DNA of 64,000 nt from Straminergon stramineum (taxonomy: Eukaryota; Streptophyta; Bryopsida; Hypnales; Calliergonaceae). The notes beneath the pieces are model-generated. The model searched no databases. It was given only the letters and a program-made list of their open reading frames with translations, and was not told the DNA's origin. The stretch is from contig OY987270.1 in the NCBI GenBank assembly GCA_963920665.1, forward strand, positions 16,890,019 through 16,954,018, given 5' to 3'. This document shows positions 56,475-64,000 of the stretch, in pieces. The first letter of the stretch is position 1, and each line of letters begins with the position of its first letter. The position numbers and the translations under genes are program-made.

Positions 56475-58380
56475 ATTACTTAAATGGCACTATTCCATTA
56501 AATTGGCAAGCCATTTTACTACTTTGCCATTTTTAAGGTTCAAATTGTGCGGCGTGAAATCTAAACATATCTTAGATGTCTGAAATCTAGACAAGTCATA
56601 GATGGTTTAGACTGTGTGGTCTAAAATCTATACCCATTCTTGATTTCTAGAATCTACATGTATCATATATTTCTAAAATCTATACCTATCGCAGATATCC
56701 CTTTTACAATTTAGAGTACATCGTTTGAAAAATGGCACATTAAATACTACCATTTTAATGAAATTGACCATAATTAGTTTTATGAGGAATTATGATAGTT
56801 TTCTTTCAAAATTTTCATTGTATAATAATGGTTTAGGTCAATGGTAGGTTTATCAAGATAGATATTTTCTAAAAGTCTATATGAAGTACTATTATTGTCT
56901 TCTATGTTGCACTTCATCATACATGTATATATTTTGGAAATTTTGGATTAGCATTGAGACTATGAGGGATTTCTTTTAGTTACAAATATGTCTTTTATGT
57001 TTAGGATCTCATATTTACAATACAAACACGCATATGAAAAAAGTAAAAAACCGTTACAATTAGGCATATATTCCCAATAGTAAATGGATTTTAAAAACTT
57101 TGCTAATAATGAAATCTTCTATTTAAAACCCTTCCACTTTCTAACTTTAGAGAGGAGGAAGAAAGGAAGTCAAAACCCTATAGTAGGCACTTCATTCTCC
57201 TTTGAACACTTGTACTAGTTGGTTTAGAGGAAAAAATTATTTTACTATGCCAAAATGAAGTCTAAACTCCTACATTCAATACAATTCTTGTTCTTAGTAT
57301 TTTTTTTCATTTTGGTTTTGTATTTTTGAATTTGTTATTTTTTTTGGTTTCCTATTTAATTCTAATTAAATTTTTCTACTTAGTTGTATTTTGGTTTTCA
57401 TTTTACCACTATTTTACAAGTTGACTAATTTGGTTACGTTACCAAATCTTGTTTAAAGTCATTTTAATTGAAAACCTCTATTTTTCTCCTAAAATTTTTC
57501 CTTTGTTTTTCCTATTTTCATTTTTTAGATTTTCACCCTAAACTCCCAAAGTTTCCATTGCTATCTATTGAAAAACTTCCCAATTGATAGTTGTGGTTTA
57601 ATCTGGAATACCAATACTTCCATAATTATGGATTTAAGCACATTGTTTATAATTTTTGTTTTCTAAAAGGTGAACCAATAAAGTGGTTCACAACTTCCTT
57701 CGAAAGTATTGTTGGATTCCAATTGGGTAAAACAAGCATGTGAATTAATGCATGCATGTGACTACATATGAGACCATGCATATTCTTCCTTTCCAAGTTT
57801 CCATTACCTTATAAAAAATCTACTTTCATGTTGAAGTAAACCATTGATCAAACTTTGCAAAGAAATGTATTTGTTTTGGACATTTCTAACTTGTTGTAAA
57901 TCTTCATCATAAAACTCAAGCAAGTGGATTGAACAATCCAAAACGAACCTGCTTGCCAACGTACAACCTATGCAACTCAATGGAGCACACACAATAATTT
58001 TTTTACTACTTTTGCTAGTAGCCAAAGATGTATGCATACTTTCCAAGAAAAATACCTTGACTTGAAGCTTTCTACAAAAAAGAGCTTGTATTCACTGTGA
58101 CATAGTTTCTACCTTTTTATTTTTATTTTTATTTTTTTAATCTCGTAATTTCCTCCACAACTTTGCCAAGATATTTATGCAATAATTTCATGTTTTTCCC
58201 AATACACAAGGAAACCAGCACAAAAATGTGAAATAATAGAAATCGAGGCCCAAGCATAGTCTCCACATCCTAAAGGGGAGACCTCTGCTAACTTAGAATG
58301 ACCCTTTGAATTCTGAAGATGTGACGCAAAGAACCGTGGAACCCAGCCTGCCGCAGCCCCGCAGGCCAGCACCTGCCGCT
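56475..58380. other. AT-rich intergenic DNA, no gene seen
   Basis: ATCTAGAC- and ATCTATAC-type words (AAATCTAGACAAGTC, AAAATCTATACC) repeat loosely at 56570-56700. An 80-codon - strand frame (57804-58046) shows no motif. No gene is supported. Confidence 0.5.
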
Positions 58381-58384
58381 TCCG

Positions 58385-58406
58385 TGACGTGTCACGCCAC
58401 GTGGCC
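58385..58406 (+). promoter_or_regulatory. Paired ABRE/G-box motifs
   Basis: TGACGTGTCA (58385-58394) and CCACGTGGCC (58397-58406) lie 2 bp apart. The second is a perfect palindromic G-box containing the ABRE core ACGTGGC; the first carries ACGTGTC. Such pairs bind bZIP factors in abscisic-acid and drought responses of plants. They sit about 1 kb upstream of the repeat-protein start codon, at the onset of a rise in GC content. Confidence 0.6.
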
Positions 58407-59195
58407 GTGACCCCCTCCACCCATCAAGAAACCCCTTTCACACACGCCTCTCCTCCGAAACATACAGCAGAGATTCAAGCCTCTGCCCTTCCTTGGCGAG
58501 ATTCTTCCACAGCAATGGATACGAAATATGCAATCGACACGTTTCGACATGAGAAACCCGGAACCCTTCTTTCCAAGTGGCGATGCATCCCCAGTTCTGG
58601 GACTAACGTGTCTTGTGTTCGTTGCCGCTTGGCGACGATTTTCCTTGGCGATGAGGGCTATGGCGGAATTGGCGATGGGGTGGAGTTTGGGGGAGCATAT
58701 ATGGTTGAAGCGTCTTGCTGTGGAGAGAGAGATAAGCTTAATTCAACCATTTTTCGATTTTCGAAGACGGTAGCAGGAGGTGAGAATTTTGGAATTGTAG
58801 CAATGGGGTTCATCGAAATTGGCAATTGTTGTGGGATTAGAAGCTGTGGTTGTGGAATTTGATTGGGAAATCGCATTTAGCAATCGAGGACAATAGTGAG
58901 ATCATTTGAGCTCAAGAATGACGACGGGAGTGATGTTGGTCTTTGCCAATTTTTCTGTATTTCGTATGAGTAATCGGCAGAGTGAGAATCTGCGTGAGAA
59001 GGAATTGGTGGTGAGATGCTTGTCAGACGTAGTCGAGGTGTGGGAATGTGGCGCAGGTACTGAATGAATTTGTGTTGGAAATTGTGATTGTCAGATTTTC
59101 TACAAGAGAAGATAAGAAACTCAAGGATAGAAGTGTAGCTTGTTGAACTTGTTGAAGTTCAAGGAGAGTATCCGGAGCTCATCCTCATCAATCAG

Positions 59196-59427
59196 GTCAG
59201 TACCAAAGAATCTGACTTAGAATCTGATTTAGAATCAGCAGAGCTTGCTGTAGATCGTTTTATCTTTGTTGTGTCGGGAATACGTAATTGAGAATGATCT
59301 GTAATGGAGAATTCCTGTTATTGCTTTTCGTGGATTTAACGAATGTTAACATCGGCGATTGATACCTGAATCAAAACTATTGTGATGAAAGCATACAATT
59401 AAGTTTGCAAATTTGTGACATCTGCAG
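59196..59427 (+). other. Probable 5'UTR intron of the repeat-protein gene
   Basis: CAG|GTCAGT at 59196 and TCTGCAG|C at 59427 give a 232-bp intron with a more AT-rich interior. Splicing would join a GC-richer upstream leader (from about 58440) to a sequence with only one base before the ATG. This is inferred from the splice motifs alone. Confidence 0.5.
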
Positions 59428-59428
59428 C

Positions 59429-60265
59429 ATGGCACGCGAAGGCGATTACAACTTCCAAGGCTCCGCGCTCGACCGCGGCGTCCACACCGAGCCCCGGGAT
59501 ACTCCATCTGGCTACAGCAGCAAGTTCTTAGACACCACCAAGGTCGCCACTCCCCAACCAAAGAGCGACAGCGCCGTCACATTAGAGAACACCGAAGGAG
59601 ATGCGACTCTCACCGGGAACTACAACTTCGAAGGCTCCGAACTCGACCGTGGCGTGAAACCCGAACCACGACAGACAGAAGACGGCTACACCAGCACTTT
59701 CTTAGACAAAACGAAAGTCGCCACTCCGGCACCAAAGAGCGACAGCGCCATCACGTTAGAGAATACCGAGGGCGGTGCGACTCTCACCGGCAACTACAAC
59801 TTCGAAGGCTCCGACCTCGACCGCGGCTTGAAGCTCCAACCAAAAGAATCCAAAGACGGCTACAGCAGCACGTTCTTAGAAGACACCAAAGTCGCCACTC
59901 CAGCGCCGAAGGGCGACAGCGCCATCACCCTAGAGAATACCGAAGGAGGGAAAACTCTCACCGGGAATTTTAACTTCGAAGGCTCGGAGTTGGAAAGAGG
60001 GCTTGAAAACCAACCTAGGGTTACGAAAGAGGGATACAGTAGTTCGTTTCTGGACAAGTCGAAAGTGGAGACGCCGAATCCGACTGGAGAGAGCGCGGTG
60101 ACGTTGGAGAATACGGAAGGGGGGGAGACGAAGGTGGGGGATTTCAATTTTGAAGGCTCGGATTTGGATAGGGGGGTTGACAGCAGTGGGCTTTTGGAGA
60201 AGACGAAGGTGGAGACGCCGGCTCCGACGGGAGAGAGTGCAGTGACGCTGGGAAATTCGACCTAA
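59429..60265 (+). CDS. Acidic 58-residue tandem-repeat protein
   Basis: A 278-residue protein. The frame extends upstream, but the ATG at 59429 is chosen because it directly follows a splice acceptor. After MARE come four exact-length repeats of 58 residues (5-62, 63-120, 121-178, 179-236) and a shortened fifth (237-278) lacking about 16 residues. Each repeat has NYNFEGSELDRG, then GYSSTFLDKTKVATPAPK, then SDSAITLENTEGG. It has no Cys or Trp, is hydrophilic and acidic, and has no signal peptide or membrane segment, so it is probably disordered and cytosolic or nuclear. Repeats 1-3 favour AGC/ACC/GGC codons; repeats 4-5 favour TCG/GCG/GGG. ABRE-type motifs upstream suggest stress induction, as for LEA-like proteins, but I do not recognise the family. 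Confidence 0.85.
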   Translation: MAREGDYNFQGSALDRGVHTEPRDTPSGYSSKFLDTTKVATPQPKSDSAVTLENTEGDATLTGNYNFEGSELDRGVKPEPRQTEDGYTSTFLDKTKVATPAPKSDSAITLENTEGGATLTGNYNFEGSDLDRGLKLQPKESKDGYSSTFLEDTKVATPAPKGDSAITLENTEGGKTLTGNFNFEGSELERGLENQPRVTKEGYSSSFLDKSKVETPNPTGESAVTLENTEGGETKVGDFNFEGSDLDRGVDSSGLLEKTKVETPAPTGESAVTLGNST

Positions 60266-60642
60266 ATTGAGAGAGGATGGTAGAGATTACTTGTAGAGTG
60301 TGTATGAAGTAGAGCTTGTATTGTTGCCACTATTGAGTACATAAATGGAATAAGTGTGGTGGTATTTGAACTTGAGTAATTTGTTTCTCTTTTGGTGGTT
60401 CTGGAGCTTTGTGATGTTTCCCAAACCCAATAAGGGTAATGGCTGATTCGTATGTACTAATGCATTTTGTGGATTTCAACAACTATTTTAATGGAAGACA
60501 TGCTGATCGACATGGAGCATTAGTCATCAAGAGTTGAGTTGAGTCTTTATTTCTTTCTTCTCTGTACATGATCTTACAGATAATTTACAGGAGAGTGCCT
60601 AAGAGCGCCGCTGGAAAAAGACCATGTCTGTACATTATTGTT

Positions 60643-62383
60643 TCAACTGTTGTGAAGGGCATGCTCGTAGAAGATGGGGCGAGCATGCAAACCGTCAGCA
60701 ACCGTGAGCACCATGATAACGTCGTCACTGATTTCCAAAACTTTCTTTACACCTGTACCATGTTCAAATCAAAACGCCTGAATGTTAGCGTCGTAGAAAC
60801 TGTTAACTGAAACTCACCTCTACGACATACACTCTTGAGAAACTACTGCTTTAAGAGAATTCAACGCTAAATTGGTTATACCTGCATACATAGTCTTCAT
60901 TATCTCAGCTGTTCTTTGCGTTTCGCACCACACATGAAGTATACACTTGCAGAAACTGTGCCTTGTAGACACACCATCTCTTGCTACCACCTGGGTTCAT
61001 CAATTCACACAACAAAGCAATTAGATGCTCCAAAATTGGAGTATGATAAAACTTACTGGTCATCAACAGCACGCAGAACCAAACATCAAGTGGCACCAAA
61101 ATGAAAATCACATTCATGACCATGACTCAAGCTTACCAAGCCATATAATTTCTTGAATAGCAGACGATAGGCAATCTCAGTAGAGAAGGAATTTGGATCA
61201 GGGTATGACATGGCTCGAGTGACGGAGACTCCCACCCGCTGCCCATATAGGGTGCAAATGTAGTCCACCTTCTTCCAGTTCGAGGACCAATACTCTACTT
61301 CCATCTCTGTCACCACATCTTGCGCCTGAAAACTCCTCGCGAAATACTCCACCGACAACGACTGCAAATTGGAATATTACAAACCATTCATGTTAGTTTC
61401 CGCTGCGTTCAATGACCTAAACATAACTTACGAACTGGCTGCGACTATGGATATACCTCAGAGATGGTAGAAGAACCACCAGCATTCTGCTCGAATTTCA
61501 CTCGCAGTGCATCCCGGCACAACTTGAACCGCGAGAAGGAAGAAAATGCAGTAAGTCTTCCAATTAAAATCTGACACGGACTCTCCACAGCCAGATCCAG
61601 TTGATCCTCCCCTCTCCTATGCGACGTCAAGGCTATGGTGACAAGCAGATTCTCTAGCACGGGCGATGTCACGATGAAATCTCTGTTGAGCATCACCATT
61701 TTCGGCTCACAGCTTGCACCCCTTCCCAGCTCTGCTTCACTCGCCTTCTTAAATTTCCTATGTACATCATTCTCATCGACTTGCACCGGTTCCACATCTT
61801 GACTCGAGGACGAGGAGCTTGCATAGAAGTTCCTGAACCGAGGCTTGACCCTAGTCCGTGAGTAATTGGAAACCGAATGATCGTTACAAACCTCGAGTTC
61901 CTCGGTATGTGATCCAAGATGCGGCCATTCCTTGGCATTTTCATGGCATCGGGGTATCTCTCTGGGAGGAAGAGAGCGTTGTGCTATATCCGACCAGTTT
62001 GGCACATACCGAAGAGATCTTGCCCGCCGCTTATCTTGCAGCGAGGATTTGTTTTTGCCCGAGTGATAATCGACAACCGGTATGGACGAAGAGGAACCCT
62101 GATCGGCCACTGGCGTGTCTCCACCTCCTTTTAAGAGGAAGGAAACAGGATCGGTACATAAACCGCTGCTCTCCTGGACTGCGGCGTAGCCAACGTCGGG
62201 TACAAACTCCTGACCCGTGCTTTGTTGAGATGAGTCTTGGGCCTCCCTCAAGGCACTGCTGTCGCAGCTCGACAAGGAACAAGTCTGTTGCGATTGATCT
62301 GGTGGCAGCAGGCTTGCGAATTTCCTGTCGGATTTCTCCGCTGCGGCTGGTGATATCACCGACATGCGGTCCGACCTTTCCAT
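60643..62383 (-). CDS. Conserved plant protein of unknown function
   Basis: Four coding exons on -: 62383-61457, 61361-61137, 60990-60882 and 60752-60643, all with GT-AG borders (GAG|GTATAT; TTTGCAG|TCG; CTTG|GTAAGC; CCCAG|GTGG; GCAG|GTATAA; TACAG|GTGT) and consistent phases, giving about 456 residues. The N-terminal ~200 residues are Ser-rich and probably disordered. The conserved part begins near KMVMLNRDFIVTSPVLENLL and runs through EYWSSNWKKVDYICTLYGQR, SVTRAMSYPDPNSFS, YGLVVARDGVSTRHSF, ILHVWCETQRTAEIM and VIMVLTVADGLHARPIFYEH. I recall this pattern from an uncharacterised plant family; no function is known to me. The start is uncertain: the first in-frame ATG (62383) lies downstream of a strong ATG (62549) in another frame. 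Confidence 0.85.
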
Positions 62384-62549
62384 CACTCGGATCACTCCCA
62401 GACAGGGCGGACTCACTCGATTGGCAAGACAGGACGTGGGAGCCGACGGCTCCCACGTCCTGCGTCCCCCGCCGTTTGCACTGGTTCGTTTTCATGTTGT
62501 ACTTCCGCTGATAGGCGTTTCGATTCTGGGACGAGTTTATTCCGGCCAT
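62031..62549 (-). other. Overlapping upstream ORF, or true N-terminus via a hidden intron
   Basis: A 172-codon frame starts at the first ATG of the transcript (GCCATGGCC, a strong context) and overlaps the main frame by more than 300 nt. If translated as it stands it would be a long inhibitory upstream ORF. Alternatively, splicing GTGAGT at 62416 to CCACCAG at 62299 (118 bp) joins its first 44 codons to the main frame with matching phase, giving a protein of about 472 residues. The candidate intron is not AT-rich, which counts against it. Confidence 0.5.
62432..62464 (-). repeat. Perfect 33-nt palindrome in the 5' coding region
   Basis: CAGGACGTGGGAGCCG (62432-62447), one base, then its exact reverse complement CGGCTCCCACGTCCTG (62449-62464). 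In the mRNA it would fold into a nearly loop-free 16-bp hairpin about 80 nt after the first ATG and 16 nt before the possible donor at 62416. Confidence 0.9.
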
Positions 62550-62620
62550 GGCGATGATAGTGAAATTGTGAGATCGGACCAAGACTTGTTCAGCTGGTTC
62601 TTGAACTCAATTTCGGATGA

Positions 62621-63176
62621 CTACAGATAAACGGCGGTCAAGCAAAACACAGCTCAGCTCCAAACCTGAACTCTAGCCTGCGAAAGCGCATTCACAATCT
62701 ATTTCAAATTCGAACATATTCAAATCAAATTGGACTCTCACATGTTTCCAAGAACGTCCTATCAACATGTTCTATCTCGCTCGTCACCAGGCTCTCAACT
62801 TTCACAGCTCTAGACAACTGATCAATTGTAAAACTCTCACCAAAAAATAAACTCAAGTGCAAGGAAGCGGAATATTCTCGTTCTCCCAACCAATTCAGCA
62901 ACAATTTGAACGTTCTTTTAACGTTTTTCAATACACATCCAGCCAAAGAACAGTGTATATAAAATCAGAGATTCAAAAAAAATAGTATAAGGCAATCAAA
63001 ACGCAATTGAAAATTTGAACGTGTTTTCCAGCAACACTGACTCATAAAACCTCTGCGTATCAGCAATCAAAATGCAGCACCAATCCAGATATGTCCAGGT
63101 CTACATAACATCGGCCTTATAAGCAAAATAAATATTCCCCTGCCAATTGCAAGGTGATAGACCTCAGAGCTCTTAC
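62621..63176 (-). other. Probable 5'UTR intron of the conserved gene
   Basis: On -, TTAAG|GTAAGA (63176) and ATCTGTAG|TCATCC (62621) bound a 556-bp AT-rich interval, leaving a noncoding first exon of roughly 240 nt and a short second leader before the first ATG. Inferred from splice motifs only. Confidence 0.6.
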
Positions 63177-63440
63177 CTTAATGCAGAGTATCGACCAGCA
63201 ACACCACGAAGCAAGATCGACGTCAAAGACAGCACATTACTGTTAGCAAACACACTAAGTAATCCGTAATTACACCTCCAGAAACGTCAGCTGCTGGACT
63301 GCGGCAGGATCAATTAAGGTTCATAATCACAGCACAAAGATTGTAGCGAAAATTTGCGAGAGAGAAGCTCGGGGGAAGCTCGGGAGAGGCCGAAATTTCG
63401 GTCTACAACGCGCAGTGAAATCAAGTTTGCTTGGAGCCGA

Positions 63441-63450
63441 CGTTTATAGG
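63441..63450 (-). promoter_or_regulatory. TATA box of the conserved gene
   Basis: On the - strand CCTATAAACG, about 30 bp before a pyrimidine-rich leader that starts near 63415 and runs to the putative donor at 63176. The start site is inferred from spacing. Confidence 0.5.
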
Positions 63451-63459
63451 GAAACAAGG

Positions 63460-64000
63460 TCTTCCAGTTTGTCGTGGAGACAACGCCATCGCCAATAAAA
63501 GTAAGGTCAAACTGAAGACAGTAAACATCTCAACTCGGGATATTATTAGTGAAAGAATGCTCAGCAGACATATCGGACGCGGACATGGAAAGAAAAGCAA
63601 GGTAAAGGTAAAAGTGAACTGGTTGAATTCTTTTTCCCCATAAATAGTCAAAGAAAATCATATAATGATAAAGTAGGCACTTCTTTTAGATGAATCTTTA
63701 TATTTTCTGAATGCCTGAAGTCATTTTTTAATTTTTGCACATTATTGGTTGTATGAAACTATTATTTACTTCAAATTCATCTATTTGGTCACGAAGAAAT
63801 ATCATATTTTAAAGATTCAAGAATTGTTTTGGATAAATGAGAAGGTATTTGGACAAAGGAATGGCTTACAACACTCTGTTCATCATCTAGAATGTAGATG
63901 TTTGAGCACTTAGGAGTTCACAAGCTTAAATGAAGGTAGAAAATTGAAAGAGGAAATTATGCTTTATATTTTTCAGTGGAAAAAATATGTTTTTGCAAGT
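63460..64000. other. Upstream region, no gene seen
   Basis: The 5' flank of the conserved gene, which becomes AT-rich beyond 63650. Two overlapping 70-76-codon frames near 63421-63651 show no motif. Confidence 0.5.

Noticed and set aside
58389..58862. 157-codon + strand frame upstream of the repeat-protein gene
   Set aside because: It overlaps the ABRE boxes and probable leader, has no motif, and competes with overlapping frames on both strands, so it is more likely promoter and 5'UTR.
59860..60147. 95-codon antisense frame
   Set aside because: Shadow of the tandem-repeat gene.

Overview
The window looks like nuclear DNA of a land plant. It holds plant-type introns, a gene matching a conserved plant protein of unknown function, a plant-type PRP18 splicing-factor relic, and ABRE/G-box sites upstream of a gene. 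The very AT-rich intergenic DNA, low gene density and small genes would suit a bryophyte, but that is a guess. No rRNA gene, CRISPR array or bacterial operon is visible.

Only the right end (about 58.3-63.5 kb) carries genes that look functional. One, on the + strand, encodes an acidic, probably disordered 278-residue protein made of 58-residue repeats, with ABRE-type boxes upstream. The other, on the - strand, is a four-exon conserved plant gene with a TATA box, a 5'UTR intron and a puzzling overlapping reading frame at its 5' end. At 48.6-50.6 kb lies a non-processed PRP18 pseudogene with recognisable exons, splice sites, a 1-nt deletion and four stops.

The rest is an archive of mobile DNA. 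(1) At least eight non-autonomous elements begin CCC(C/T) and end GGG, and are flanked by TTAA (piggyBac-like): near 8.4, 12.9, 14.5, 21.9, 25.2, 45.3 and 55.2 kb, with one nested in another at 55.5 kb. (2) Two copies of a ~225-bp element sit at TA targets (12.2 and 54.4 kb), two of a ~390-bp element (24.4 and 36.9 kb), and there is a Tc1-like transposase pseudogene (23.1-24.1 kb). (3) A 5'-truncated LINE with intact ORF end, poly(A) and 14-bp target duplications lies at 33.1-34.2 kb; two micro-retroposons of 35 and 61 bp have the same hallmarks. (4) A tRNA-derived SINE-like unit lies at 30.15 kb.

A gene-like repeat family, A to D, occurs four times: A 5.28-7.6 and B 16.5-19.6 kb on +, C 31.3-33.0 and D 46.2-47.6 kb on -. 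Its copies share splice-like junctions, a 103-104-codon acidic ORF and a candidate solo LTR. A second duplicated block, P1 (34.5-36.5 kb) and P2 (41.2-46.2 kb), is informative because P1 preserves empty sites for three insertions in P2.

Stretches not listed as genes are AT-rich and I see no supportable gene in them. Coordinates of repeat copies were read by eye and may be off by a few bases.
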